Of a stretch of DNA of 64,000 bases, positions 25,799 to 36,504 are shown piece by piece (position 1 is the stretch's first letter; every line of letters begins with the position of its first letter). Source of the DNA: Streptomyces camponoticapitis (lineage in GTDB: Bacteria > Actinomycetota > Actinomycetes > Streptomycetales > Streptomycetaceae); NCBI RefSeq assembly GCF_014646115.1, contig NZ_BMMV01000012.1:1-64000 (forward strand). Direction: 5' to 3'. The position numbers were made by a program, and so were the translations under genes. Under the pieces are notes generated by a model. The model was not told the origin of the DNA, did no database searches, and worked only from the letters and a program-made list of their open reading frames with translations.

Positions 25799-26422
25799 AT
25801 GGCGCACGGCGAGGTGCTCGAATTCGAGGAGTACGTAAGGACCCGGCAGGAGGCACTTCTGCGCAGTGCCCGGCGTCTGGTCCCCAATCCCGTCGACGCC
25901 CAGGATCTGCTCCAGACCGCCCTGGCCCGTACGTACGGCCGCTGGGACGGCATCGCCGACAAGTCGCTCGCCGACGCCTATCTGCGCCGCGTCATGATCA
26001 ACACCCGTACCGAGTGGTGGCGGGCGCGAAGGCTCGAAGAGGTGCCGACCGAGCAGTTGCCCGAGGCCTGCGTCGAGGACGGCGCCGACCAGCGCGCCAA
26101 CCGCGCCCTGCTCATCGACATCCTCGGGGTCCTGGCGCCGAAGCAGCGCAGCGTCGTGGTGCTCCGGCACTGGGAGCAGATGAGTACGGAGGAGACGGCG
26201 GCGGCGCTCGGGATGTCTACCGGTACCGTGAAGAGCACGCTGCACCGGGCGCTCGCCAGACTCCGCAAGGAGCTGGAGGCCCGGGAGCTGGAGCGCCGCG
26301 ACGCGGAGCGGCGGACGAAGCCGGGGATCCGGCAGCCCGAGCACCGCACGCCGCGCGCCCGCGCTCCGCAGCGTGCTGGTTGTCGTCGCGACGGACGGGG
26401 GCAGGAGCGGTGCGCGGCCTGA
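25799..26422 (+). CDS. sigE: ECF sigma factor SigE, cell-envelope stress
   Basis: First gene of sigE-cseA-cseB-cseC. The 207-residue sigma factor has region 2 (VDAQDLLQTALARTYGRW) and region 4 (MSTEETAAALGMSTGTVKSTLHRAL), and its N terminus GEVLEFEEYVRTRQ matches S. coelicolor SigE as I recall it. SigE directs envelope-homeostasis genes after cell-wall damage. ATG 25799 follows GTGGAGG; the preceding in-frame GTG is part of that site. It has no anti-sigma factor; its level is set by transcription through CseB/CseC. The stop overlaps the cseA start. Confidence 0.92.
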   Translation: MAHGEVLEFEEYVRTRQEALLRSARRLVPNPVDAQDLLQTALARTYGRWDGIADKSLADAYLRRVMINTRTEWWRARRLEEVPTEQLPEACVEDGADQRANRALLIDILGVLAPKQRSVVVLRHWEQMSTEETAAALGMSTGTVKSTLHRALARLRKELEARELERRDAERRTKPGIRQPEHRTPRARAPQRAGCRRDGRGQERCAA

Positions 26423-27237
26423 GGCGCGATGGGGAGAGCAAGCCTGCCCCGAGAACGACCGGCCGGGCGGCGGACGAGCGGGCGGCCGACGACCGGGCGG
26501 ACGACGAGTGGCGCGCCGACGACGAGTGGCGCGCGGCAGGCCCGGCGACCGCTGACGCGTCCCCGCCGAAGCGGTTCCCGAAGACGGTGACGCTGACAGT
26601 GACGACCGCCACCGGCGGTGTGGCGCTGGCCGCGCTCATCGGCTTCGGCCTGTTCGTCATCGGCTGTTCCACGAGCGCGACCGGCACCAGGGACGAGGGC
26701 GCGGCCTCCGTCGCCACCGCCGAGCCCGTCTCACCGCCGACCTCCGAGCCTTCCGCCCTGCCCGCCCAGGACATCGACCCGGTGGCCCTGCTCCGGCGGG
26801 ACCCCAAGGTGAGCGGGCAGGTCAAGGCCGACCTCAAGCCGTGCGCCAGGGACGCGTACCCGGTGGACACCTCGTACGGGAATCTGACCGGCGGCACCGC
26901 GCCCGATGTGGTGATCAACGTGATGACCTGCGACGACGCCGTCGGGCTCGGGACGTACGTCTACCGTGAGTCCGACCGGCGGTACGAGAACGTCTTCGTC
27001 GCCGAGGAACCCGCCGTATACGCCACGATCGACCGTGGTGAGCTGGTGGTGACCCGCCAGGTGTACGCGAAGGGCGACCCGGTCTCGTACCCCTCCGGCG
27101 AGGACGTCGTGACCTACACCTGGGCGGACACGAGGTTCGCGGAGCGCTACCGGGTGCGCAACAACTACAGCGGAGCGGTCGGCAACGGCCCGGTGGACGC
27201 CCCCGCGCCGTCCACGACCAGCGACAACGACGACTGA
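26410..27237 (+). CDS. cseA: CseA, lipoprotein that tunes the SigE/CseBC response
   Basis: A 275-residue protein with a hydrophobic segment ending in the lipobox VIGC (Cys86) and an outer domain rich in Tyr/Thr/Val. In S. coelicolor CseA is a lipoprotein that dampens sigE expression. Odd feature: about 55 residues of acidic, Arg/Ala/Asp/Trp-rich sequence precede the signal-like segment, partly from an 18-nt tandem repeat. With the chosen GTG 26410 (AGGAG just upstream, overlapping the sigE stop) the signal peptide would be unusually long. No better downstream start with basic residues is evident. Confidence 0.8.
   Translation: MRGLRRDGESKPAPRTTGRAADERAADDRADDEWRADDEWRAAGPATADASPPKRFPKTVTLTVTTATGGVALAALIGFGLFVIGCSTSATGTRDEGAASVATAEPVSPPTSEPSALPAQDIDPVALLRRDPKVSGQVKADLKPCARDAYPVDTSYGNLTGGTAPDVVINVMTCDDAVGLGTYVYRESDRRYENVFVAEEPAVYATIDRGELVVTRQVYAKGDPVSYPSGEDVVTYTWADTRFAERYRVRNNYSGAVGNGPVDAPAPSTTSDNDD
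26500..26535 (+). repeat. 18-nt tandem duplication in cseA
   Basis: Two adjacent copies of an 18-nt unit GACGACGAGTGGCGCGCC (26500-26517, 26518-26535; last base differs) encode the repeated DDEWRA hexapeptide in the CseA N-terminal extension. Confidence 0.75.
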
Positions 27238-27256
27238 GAGAGCTGAGAGCTGTCGG

Positions 27257-27961
27257 ATGGTGGAGACCCATGTCCTCTTCGTCGAGGACGACGACGTCAT
27301 CCGCGAGGCCACCCAACTCGCGCTGGAGCGCGACGGCTTCGTGGTGACGGCCATGCCGGACGGTCTCTCCGGTCTGGAGGCGTTCCGGGCCGACCGGCCG
27401 GACATCGCGCTGCTCGACGTGATGGTGCCGGGCCTGGACGGTGTGAGTCTGTGCCGCCGTATCAGGGACGAGTCGACCGTGCCCGTGATCATGCTGTCGG
27501 CACGCGCCGACTCGATCGATGTGGTGCTGGGCCTGGAGGCGGGGGCCGACGACTACGTGACCAAGCCCTTCGACGGCGCGGTACTGGTCGCCCGGATACG
27601 TGCCGTGCTGCGCCGCTTCGGGCACGCGGGCGGACCCGCCGGGGAGCACGGCGGGCAGGACCGGGTGGACGAGGGCGGCGCCCGCTCCTTCGGCGATCTG
27701 GAGATCGACACGGAGGGCATGGAGGTGCGCAAAGGGGGCGAGCCCGTGGCGCTGACCCCGACGGAGATGCGGCTGCTGATCGAGTTCTCGGCCGCGCCGG
27801 GCACCGTCCTGTCCCGTGACAAGCTGCTCGAACGCGTCTGGGACTACGGCTGGGGCGGTGACACGCGGGTGGTCGACGTCCATGTGCAACGGCTCCGTAC
27901 GAAGATCGGACAGGATCGGATCGAGACGGTCCGCGGCTTCGGCTACAAGCTCAAGGCATGA
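27257..27961 (+). CDS. cseB: Response regulator CseB (OmpR/PhoB family)
   Basis: The 234-residue regulator has a receiver domain (VLFVEDDDVIREA, phospho-acceptor Asp in IALLDVMVPG, Lys in TKPFDGAVLV) and an OmpR-type winged helix (LTPTEMRLLIEFSAAPGTV, WDYGWGGDTRVVDVHVQRL). It pairs with CseC by 4-nt overlap. In S. coelicolor phosphorylated CseB activates the sigE promoter on cell-wall stress. ATG 27257 is 19 nt after the cseA stop. Confidence 0.93.
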   Translation: MVETHVLFVEDDDVIREATQLALERDGFVVTAMPDGLSGLEAFRADRPDIALLDVMVPGLDGVSLCRRIRDESTVPVIMLSARADSIDVVLGLEAGADDYVTKPFDGAVLVARIRAVLRRFGHAGGPAGEHGGQDRVDEGGARSFGDLEIDTEGMEVRKGGEPVALTPTEMRLLIEFSAAPGTVLSRDKLLERVWDYGWGGDTRVVDVHVQRLRTKIGQDRIETVRGFGYKLKA

Positions 27962-29271
27962 AGCGGCTCGCCCTGCGCACCGGTGTCCGGTGGAAGATCA
28001 GCATCGCGATCGCGGCGGTGGGCGCCCTCACCGCGATGGCGCTGAGCCTTGTCGTGCACAACGCTGCCCAGGTCTCGATGCTCGACAACGCGCGTGAGGT
28101 GCAGCTGGAGCGGCTGCTGTTCGCGCAGCGTATGTACGACTCGACCCATGAGCTGAAGTTCGGTACGAAGCTGAACGACCCCGCGCTCCCCGACGACCTG
28201 CGGGAGAAGGCGCAGCAGGGCAGACGGGCCACGTATGTGCGTGACTCGGCGGCCGGGACACCGGACGTCTGGGCGGCGGTACCGCTGGAGAACGGTGTGC
28301 TCTCCCTGCACAGCAAGTTCGCCGACCGCTCCGTGACGATCATGAAGGATCTCGACCGGGCCCTGCTGATCGGCTCGGTCTGCGTGGTCGTCGGGGGCTG
28401 TGCGCTGGGCGTGCTGATCGGCGGGCAGCTCTCGCGCCGGCTGCGCAAGGCGGCGGCCGCCGCGGGCAAGGTCGCCCAGGGCAATACGGATGTGCGGGTA
28501 CGGGAGGCGGTGGGCGGGGTCGTACGGGACGAGACCGACGAGCTGGCACGCGCGGTCGACGCCCTGACCGACGCGCTGCACGAACGTATCGAGGCCGAGC
28601 GCCGGGTCACCGCCGACATCGCGCACGAGCTCCGTACGCCGGTGACGGGCCTGCTGACGGCGGCCGAGCTCCTGCCACCCGGCCGCCCGACCGAGCTGGT
28701 CAGGGACCGCGCGCAGGCCATGCGGACACTGGTCGAGGACGTCCTGGAAGTCGCCAGGCTCGACAGCGCGTCGGAACGCGCCGAGCTTCAGGAGATCGCA
28801 CTCGGCGAGTTCGTCAGCAGGAGGGTGGCGCTGCTCGATCCCGATGTGCGGATCCATGTCGTGCACGACAGCTGGGTGAACACCGATCCGCGCAGGCTGG
28901 AGCGCATTCTCGGCAATCTTCTGGCCAACGCGGCCAAGCACGGGGGCACCCCGGTCGAGGTGACCGTCGAGGGCCGTGTGGTGCGCGTCCGCGACCACGG
29001 CCCCGGCTTCCCGGAAGCACTGCTGCGTGACGGGCCGAGCCGGTTCCGTACGGGTGCGAGCGACCGCGCGGGCCACGGCCACGGTCTCGGTCTGACCATC
29101 GCCGCAGGTCAGGCACGCGTCCTCGGGGCACGGCTGACCTTCCGCAACGCGGCGCCGGAGAGTCTGACCCCCGCCCCGGACGAGACAGGCGGCGCGATAG
29201 CGGTCCTCTGGCTCCCCGAGCACGCCCCGACGACGACCGGCAGCTTCCCGATGATCAAACTCCCGGAGTGA
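27958..29271 (+). CDS. cseC: Sensor histidine kinase CseC
   Basis: The 437-residue kinase has two membrane helices (about 15-35 and 130-150) flanking a roughly 95-residue outside domain, a HAMP segment, the H-box TADIAHELRTPVTGLL, N-box NLLANAAKHGG, and G-boxes VRDHGPGFPE and GHGHGLGLTIA. CseC responds to cell-wall damage, such as glycopeptides or lysozyme, and signals through CseB. It overlaps cseB by 4 nt and ends the operon. Confidence 0.93.
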   Translation: MKRLALRTGVRWKISIAIAAVGALTAMALSLVVHNAAQVSMLDNAREVQLERLLFAQRMYDSTHELKFGTKLNDPALPDDLREKAQQGRRATYVRDSAAGTPDVWAAVPLENGVLSLHSKFADRSVTIMKDLDRALLIGSVCVVVGGCALGVLIGGQLSRRLRKAAAAAGKVAQGNTDVRVREAVGGVVRDETDELARAVDALTDALHERIEAERRVTADIAHELRTPVTGLLTAAELLPPGRPTELVRDRAQAMRTLVEDVLEVARLDSASERAELQEIALGEFVSRRVALLDPDVRIHVVHDSWVNTDPRRLERILGNLLANAAKHGGTPVEVTVEGRVVRVRDHGPGFPEALLRDGPSRFRTGASDRAGHGHGLGLTIAAGQARVLGARLTFRNAAPESLTPAPDETGGAIAVLWLPEHAPTTTGSFPMIKLPE

Positions 29272-29329
29272 CGGTCCGAGAAGCCACGACCGCGCTCACG
29301 CCCCGGTCACCGCTCCCGGGCCCCGAGGG

Positions 29330-29773
29330 CTACGACCACTCCTTCTCCAGGTCGAGGTCGCCCTCCTTGGCCTGGGTGAACGAGAACCAGTTGCCCGAGT
29401 CGTCGCGGAATATCGCCTCCGTGCCGTACGGCCGCTCCTGCGGCTCCTGGAGGAACTCCACACCCCGCGCCTTGAGCTTCTCGTAGTCCCCCTGGATGTC
29501 GTCCGTGGCGAGGACGCCCGCGCCCAGCATGCCCTTGCTGATGAGCGTCTTGATCGCGGCGGCGGACTCCTCGTCCATCGAGTGCCCGCCCGGCAGCATC
29601 AGGGTCAGCACCACGTCCGGCTGGTCCTTGGCGCCGACCGTCAGCCAGCGCATCCCGCCCTCGCCCAGCGTCATGTCGGTGCGGAGCTCAAGGCCGAGCT
29701 TGTCGACGTAGAACTCCTTGGCCCGGTCCTGGTCGAGCACCCAGACGGTGGAGATGGCGAGACCCTTGATCAT
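29330..29773 (-). CDS. VOC-family (glyoxalase-like) protein
   Basis: A 147-residue two-module vicinal-oxygen-chelate protein: ISTVWVLDQDRAKEFYVDKL in the first half and VLATDDIQGDYEKLKARGVEF with AIFRDDSGNWFSF in the second. Related proteins include glyoxalases, dioxygenases and antibiotic-binding resistance proteins; the activity cannot be assigned. ATG 29773 follows GAGGAGCACGTC. It lies 83 nt downstream of the AraC-type regulator gene on the same strand, a frequent pairing. Confidence 0.85.
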   Translation of the reverse strand: MIKGLAISTVWVLDQDRAKEFYVDKLGLELRTDMTLGEGGMRWLTVGAKDQPDVVLTLMLPGGHSMDEESAAAIKTLISKGMLGAGVLATDDIQGDYEKLKARGVEFLQEPQERPYGTEAIFRDDSGNWFSFTQAKEGDLDLEKEWS

Positions 29774-29856
29774 GACGTGCTCCTCGGAGAGATGTGCCGT
29801 ACACGGGCCGCTCACCGCGGCCCCCGCTTCCGTCTCCACCGTAGGCACCGGCACCC

Positions 29857-30348
29857 TCAGTGAGCTTCTCCAGAATTGCTGTCGTCACCGGGCCGGTCCG
29901 GCGCCGGCGCCGTGGTGTCCCTGGGCGGGAAGCCACCGGCCCACAGCAGCGCGTAACACCCCGGTATGAGCGCTGCTCCGCGGCCCGCGTGCTTCGCGCG
30001 ATAGGCGCTCGGGCTGCTGCCCGTCTGCTCCTTGAAGCGCTTGGAGAACGTGCCCAGGCTGCTGAAGCCCACGAGGACGCAGATCTCGGTCACGCTGAGA
30101 TTCGCCGAGCGCAGCAGCTCCTCGGCGCGCTCTATGCGTCTGCGGGAGAGATAGCGGCCGGGCGTCTGCCCGTACACCGCCTTGAAGGCGCGCACGAAGT
30201 GATACCGCGAATACCCGGCGTGGGCGGCGACCGCGTCCAGGTCGAGCGGGCCCGCCCAGTCGCGGTCCATGGCGTCCTTGGCCAGACGCAGCTGCCGCAG
30301 GTGCGTGAGGGGCACCTGCGGCGGCTGACCTGCTTGTTCACTGTCCAC
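29857..30348 (-). CDS. AraC-family transcriptional regulator
   Basis: A 163-residue regulator made mostly of the AraC/XylS DNA-binding domain: LDLDAVAAHAGYSRYHFVRAF and NLSVTEICVLVGFSSLGTFSKRF, the two helix-turn-helix units, at about 20-115. There is no separate ligand-binding domain; the C-terminal 50 residues are variable and Pro-rich. GTG 30348 is preferred (CAGCAT 7 nt upstream, possibly leaderless), with GTG 30372 as an alternative. It precedes the VOC gene and probably controls it. Confidence 0.8.
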   Translation of the reverse strand: MDSEQAGQPPQVPLTHLRQLRLAKDAMDRDWAGPLDLDAVAAHAGYSRYHFVRAFKAVYGQTPGRYLSRRRIERAEELLRSANLSVTEICVLVGFSSLGTFSKRFKEQTGSSPSAYRAKHAGRGAALIPGCYALLWAGGFPPRDTTAPAPDRPGDDSNSGEAH

Positions 30349-30466
30349 GTCTTCGATGCTGGCACGCCCCACCGACAACGGCCCCCCGCCGTCCACAGCA
30401 CGCCAAGGCGGTCCTACAAGCCGACCGCGCGACCAAGCCGATCGCGCGACCAAGCGGACCGCGGGA

Positions 30467-32056
30467 CTAAGCGGACTGCGGGACCTTGCCGCCCTCGGAC
30501 GCTTCCGCGCCGTCACCGGACTCGCCCGCCTTCTGGGGCCCCGCGCCCCGCAGCGGGACCTCCTTGACGAAGAACGCCGCGACGAACCCGATCACCGCGA
30601 CCGAACCGGCCAGCAGGAAGGCCACGTGCGTACCGGACGACACCGCGACCTGGTACGCCTCACGCGCCGCGTCCGGCAGCTTGGCCAGGCTCGCCGCGTC
30701 GAGCTGCGCGGACTGCTGCGTCACCGCGTCACCGCCGCGCGCCGCCATCTCCTCCTGCACCTTGCTGGTGAACAGCGCGCCCATGATGGCCACACCGAAG
30801 GAGCTGCCGAGCGTACGGAAGAGGGTGGTCGAGGACGAGGCGACGCCCATGTCCTGGGGCTCGGCGCTGTTCTGCGCCACGAGCATGGTGATCTGCATCA
30901 GGAAGCCCATACCGGCGCCGAGAACGGCCATGTAGAGGCCGGAGGTGAGCCTGGAGGTCTCGGTGTCCATCTGCGCGAGCAGGAAGAGCCCCACGACCAT
31001 CAGGGCGCCGCCCGCGATCGGGAAGATCTTGTACTTGCCGGTGTTGGTGGTGACCCGGCCCGCGAACAGCGAGACGGCCATCATCGACAGCAGCAACGGC
31101 AGCAGGAGCAGCCCGGAGTTGGTCGCCGAGGCACCCTGCACGGACTGCTGGTAGAGCGGCAGGAAAAGGACGGCTCCGAACATGACGAAGCCGGTCAGGA
31201 AGCCGATCACCTGCATCAGGCTGAAGTTGCGGTTGCGGAATATGTGCAGCGGCATGATCGGCTCGGGCGCCTTGGTCTGCACGTACACGAACGAGACGAG
31301 GGTGACGACACCGATCGCGATCAGCTCCATGATCACCGAGGAGCTCCAGGCGTACTCCGTACCGCCCCAGGTGGTGACCAGCACGATCGAGGTGATGCCG
31401 ACCGTGAGCAGGGCGGCGCCGAGATAGTCGACCTTCTGCTTCTTCCGCTCCACCGCGGGCAGGTGCAGCACGGTCACGATCATCGCGAGGGCGACGGCGC
31501 CGAGCGGCAGGTTGATGTAGAAGCTCCAGCGCCAGCCGAGGTGGTCGGTGATGGTGCCGCCGACCAGCGGTCCGCCGATCATGGCGAGGGCCATCACGCC
31601 GGCCATCATGCCCTGGTACTTGCCCCGCTCACGGGGCGGGATGAGGTCACCGATGATCGCCATGACGCCGACCATGAGTCCGCCGGCGCCCAGGCCCTGG
31701 ATGGCACGGAAGCCGATGAGCTGGCCCATGTCCTGGGCCATGCCGCTGAGCGCGGAGCCGATGAGGAAGATGACGATGGAGAGCAGGAAGATGTTCTTCC
31801 GCCCGTACATGTCGCCGACCTTGCCCCAGATCGGAGTCGAGGCCGCGGTGGCGAGGGTGTAGGCGGTGACCACCCAGGAGAGGTGCTCCAGACCGCCCAG
31901 TTCGCCGACGATCGTCGGCATCGCGGTGCCGACGATCATGTTGTCCAGCATGGCGAGCAGCATCGCGATCATGAGCGCGAGCAGTACCACTCGCACACTG
32001 CGTGGCTGTGGCTCAGCCTTCTTCTTCTGTTCCGACCCCACCGCGTCGAGCGACAT
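30467..32056 (-). CDS. MFS drug-efflux transporter (DHA2/EmrB-QacA type)
   Basis: A 529-residue, 14-helix major-facilitator antiporter that should expel hydrophobic drugs using proton-motive force. Motif C-like and DHA2 signatures are visible: LDNMIVGTAMPTIVGEL in helix 1, GKVGDMYGRKNIF (motif A) and GPLVGGTITDHLGWRWSFYINLPLG. ATG 32056 follows GGGAGTGGGGG. It is divergent from a TetR gene, and two similar palindromes lie between them, so it is surely the TetR target. Substrate unknown. Confidence 0.92.
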   Translation of the reverse strand: MSLDAVGSEQKKKAEPQPRSVRVVLLALMIAMLLAMLDNMIVGTAMPTIVGELGGLEHLSWVVTAYTLATAASTPIWGKVGDMYGRKNIFLLSIVIFLIGSALSGMAQDMGQLIGFRAIQGLGAGGLMVGVMAIIGDLIPPRERGKYQGMMAGVMALAMIGGPLVGGTITDHLGWRWSFYINLPLGAVALAMIVTVLHLPAVERKKQKVDYLGAALLTVGITSIVLVTTWGGTEYAWSSSVIMELIAIGVVTLVSFVYVQTKAPEPIMPLHIFRNRNFSLMQVIGFLTGFVMFGAVLFLPLYQQSVQGASATNSGLLLLPLLLSMMAVSLFAGRVTTNTGKYKIFPIAGGALMVVGLFLLAQMDTETSRLTSGLYMAVLGAGMGFLMQITMLVAQNSAEPQDMGVASSSTTLFRTLGSSFGVAIMGALFTSKVQEEMAARGGDAVTQQSAQLDAASLAKLPDAAREAYQVAVSSGTHVAFLLAGSVAVIGFVAAFFVKEVPLRGAGPQKAGESGDGAEASEGGKVPQSA

Positions 32057-32109
32057 GGCCCCCACTCCCCTGATTCCTGGTCTGCTCAGTGTTTCTGTGT
32101 CTGCCCCGC

Positions 32110-32138
32110 TACTTACTTGCCGACCGGCAAGCTAAGTA
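32110..32138. promoter_or_regulatory. TetR operator 1 between efflux gene and repressor
   Basis: CTTGCCG-AC-CGGCAAG (32116-32131) is a perfect 7-bp inverted repeat, flanked symmetrically by TACTTA and TAAGTA. It lies in the divergent promoter region of the efflux and TetR genes. Confidence 0.7.
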
Positions 32139-32160
32139 CACTGGGGAAAGTAGACCTGTC

Positions 32161-32178
32161 ACTTGCCGGTCGTCAAGT
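32161..32178. promoter_or_regulatory. TetR operator 2 between efflux gene and repressor
   Basis: CTTGCCGGTCGTCAAG (32162-32177) matches the core of operator 1 at 13 of 16 positions and is itself an imperfect palindrome. Two sites, one nearer each gene, fit control of both genes by one repressor. Confidence 0.65.
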
Positions 32179-32201
32179 AAGTAATTTTCGGGAGAGCAGT
32201 C

Positions 32202-32780
32202 ATGGGCAGCACAGCGCAGCCGCGTCGGGGCGACACCCGCCAGCGCATCCAAGACGTAGCGCTGGAACTCTTCGCCGAGCAGGGCTACGAGAAGACCTCG
32301 CTGCGCGAGATCGCCGAGCACCTGGATGTGACGAAGGCCGCGCTGTACTACCACTTCAAGACCAAGGAAGACATCGTGGTCAGCCTCTTCCATGATCTGG
32401 CCCGGCCGATCGACGACCTGATCGTCTGGGGCGAGACGCAGCCGAGGACCCTGGAGGTGAAGAAGGAGCTCCTACGCCGCTACAGCGACGCGCTCGGCGC
32501 GGCCGCGCCCCTGTTCCGCTTCATGCAGGAGAACCAGGCCACGATGCGCGACCTGAGCGTGGGAGAGACCTTCAAGGGGCGCATGCTGCGGCTGATGGAG
32601 CTCCTCAACAAGCCCGACGGCTCGATGTCGGACCGCGTGCGCTGCTTCACCGCGATCTTCACGATGCACGCCGGCATGCTCGCCCTCACGGACGTCGAAG
32701 GCGACCCCGAGGAGAAGCGTGAAGCCATCCTCGGGGTCGCCATCGATCTGCTGGTGCAGGCTCACGGGGTCACACAGTGA
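32202..32780 (+). CDS. TetR-family repressor of the adjacent efflux pump
   Basis: The 192-residue protein has a canonical TetR domain (IQDVALELFAEQGYEKTSLREIAEHLDVTKAALYYHFKTKEDIV, about residues 15-60) and a helical ligand-binding domain. It is divergent from the 14-helix MFS pump, and the gap holds two related palindromes, so it most likely represses both genes until a drug binds. ATG 32202 follows GGGAGAGCAGTC. Its 3' end overlaps the convergent M23 peptidase gene by 11 nt. Confidence 0.9.
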   Translation: MGSTAQPRRGDTRQRIQDVALELFAEQGYEKTSLREIAEHLDVTKAALYYHFKTKEDIVVSLFHDLARPIDDLIVWGETQPRTLEVKKELLRRYSDALGAAAPLFRFMQENQATMRDLSVGETFKGRMLRLMELLNKPDGSMSDRVRCFTAIFTMHAGMLALTDVEGDPEEKREAILGVAIDLLVQAHGVTQ

Positions 32781-33426
32781 CGTCCGCGGCGCGCAGGAAG
32801 GTCAGCGGGTTGATCGCACTGCCGTAGTTCGGGGTCGTACGGATCTCGAAGTGCAGGTGCGGGCCGCTCGAATTGCCGGTGTTGCCGGAGAGCGCGATGT
32901 TCTCGCCCTTGTTGACCTTCTGGCCGATGTGAACCTTCACCTTGGACAGGTGCGCGTACTGCGAGTACTTCGCGTTCTTGGTGCCGTGCTTGATGACTAT
33001 CGCGTTGCCGTACGCGGGACCGTCACCGGCACCGTTGGGTCCGGCCTTCACGACGGTGCCGTCGTGCGCGGCCTTGACGTTCGTGCCGACGGGGACGGCG
33101 AAGTCCTGGCCCGAGTGCTTGTGGGCCCACCTGCCGCCACCGATGCCGAACGAGGCGCTCAGCTCGTACTTGGAGACCGGTTTGCCCCAGGTGGGCGACT
33201 TCTTGGCCTTCGCCTTGTCGGCGGCCTTGGTGACGCTCGCCTTCTCGGCGCCGGGGGCCTTCTTCTCGACGGCGGCGGCGGCCGACGCGTGGGTGCCCGC
33301 GTCGCCGCTGCTGTTCGCGGCGAACGCGACCCCCGCGCCGAGCGCCGTCGTCACTCCGAGTCCGGCGGCCAGGATGGCGGCACGGGTACGGAGCGTGGAC
33401 TGGCGGGGCGTGGTGCGCTGCGACAT
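32770..33426 (-). CDS. Secreted M23 (LytM) peptidase
   Basis: A 218-residue exported protein. The signal peptide (about 1-36, ending AGVAFAA) precedes a Lys/Ala-rich linker and a LytM domain with the zinc ligands His104 and Asp108 (HSGQD) and His192 with His190 (GPHLHFE). It should cut peptidoglycan cross-links or stem peptides. ATG 33426 follows CCGGAGG. The roughly 200-nt leader holds hairpins and a repeated motif, suggesting regulation. Cell-wall hydrolases in Streptomyces are often under c-di-AMP riboswitch control, but I do not see that RNA's consensus here. Confidence 0.9.
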   Translation of the reverse strand: MSQRTTPRQSTLRTRAAILAAGLGVTTALGAGVAFAANSSGDAGTHASAAAAVEKKAPGAEKASVTKAADKAKAKKSPTWGKPVSKYELSASFGIGGGRWAHKHSGQDFAVPVGTNVKAAHDGTVVKAGPNGAGDGPAYGNAIVIKHGTKNAKYSQYAHLSKVKVHIGQKVNKGENIALSGNTGNSSGPHLHFEIRTTPNYGSAINPLTFLRAADVTV

Positions 33427-33895
33427 TGAGAAACCTCCGGGCATCAATGGACCCGGCGCTCGGAGCACCGGGAGCTGGCGTGCCATCCCTTGGTAACCCG
33501 ACCGCCCATCACGGCCCAAACCGCCCATCTACGACATGACGTCGTAGCTGTCACACTGGTAACTCGACCCCTTGACTACCTGAAGCATCCCGTTGGCCCG
33601 ATCCTAAATGTCCGAGTTAAATACTGTTTATCCGCACGTCAGAGGTGCGCATGCCCACCGCGTCCCCGGGCCGGGTCCAGGTCCCGGGCCCTCAGGACCA
33701 AGGTCCCGAGGCGGACCTTTCCGAAGGTCCCACCGGAATCATCCCCTTCACCACTATTCCTGGTCGTAGGCCCGGAAACGGGTGTGCGGCTTGTCACGAC
33801 GGAAGACGGTCGGAGGGGCGAATCGGGGTGGCGGAGGAGGTGGCGGAGAGGGTGGCAGAAGCCCCCGGCGGAGGCTGCCCCGGAGCATGACAGAA
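33427..33895 (-). other. Noncoding region upstream of the M23 peptidase gene
   Basis: No gene is supported. On the peptidase side there is a hairpin CCCGGCGCT/AGCACCGGG (33452-33472, one wobble), a 10-nt direct repeat ACCGCCCATC (33501-33510, 33520-33529), a perfect 7-bp inverted repeat CTACGAC/GTCGTAG (33529-33547), and a 14-nt motif present twice (33490-33503 and 33556-33569, 12 of 14 identical). A lower-GC stretch at 33600-33635 may hold the promoter. The far half (33640-33895) shows nothing I can name. Confidence 0.55.
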
Positions 33896-33931
33896 GGGTG
33901 GCCCGGGACCAGTTACGGTCCCGGGCCACCC
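33896..33931 (-). terminator. clpC terminator
   Basis: Perfect 15-bp inverted arms (33896-33910 and 33917-33931) around AGTTAC, 45 nt beyond the clpC stop. GC-rich and without a U-tract; probably works in both directions. Confidence 0.8.
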
Positions 33932-33975
33932 CTCGGGCTGGGCTCAGTCTCGCCTCAGCCTTGGTTGAGCTCCCG

Positions 33976-36504
<2,529 letters not shown>

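Noticed and set aside
30356..32395. Long plus-strand open frame opposite the MFS pump
   Set aside because: Asp/His/Arg-rich shadow of the pump gene, with no motif and no ribosome site.
33427..33600. c-di-AMP (ydaO-type) riboswitch before the M23 peptidase gene
   Set aside because: Context is right, but I could not find the conserved riboswitch elements; only repeated TGGTAAC motifs and simple hairpins are present.
33639..33929. Minus-strand open frame of 96 codons between the M23 gene and clpC
   Set aside because: No ribosome site, no similarity recognised, and it runs over the clpC terminator.
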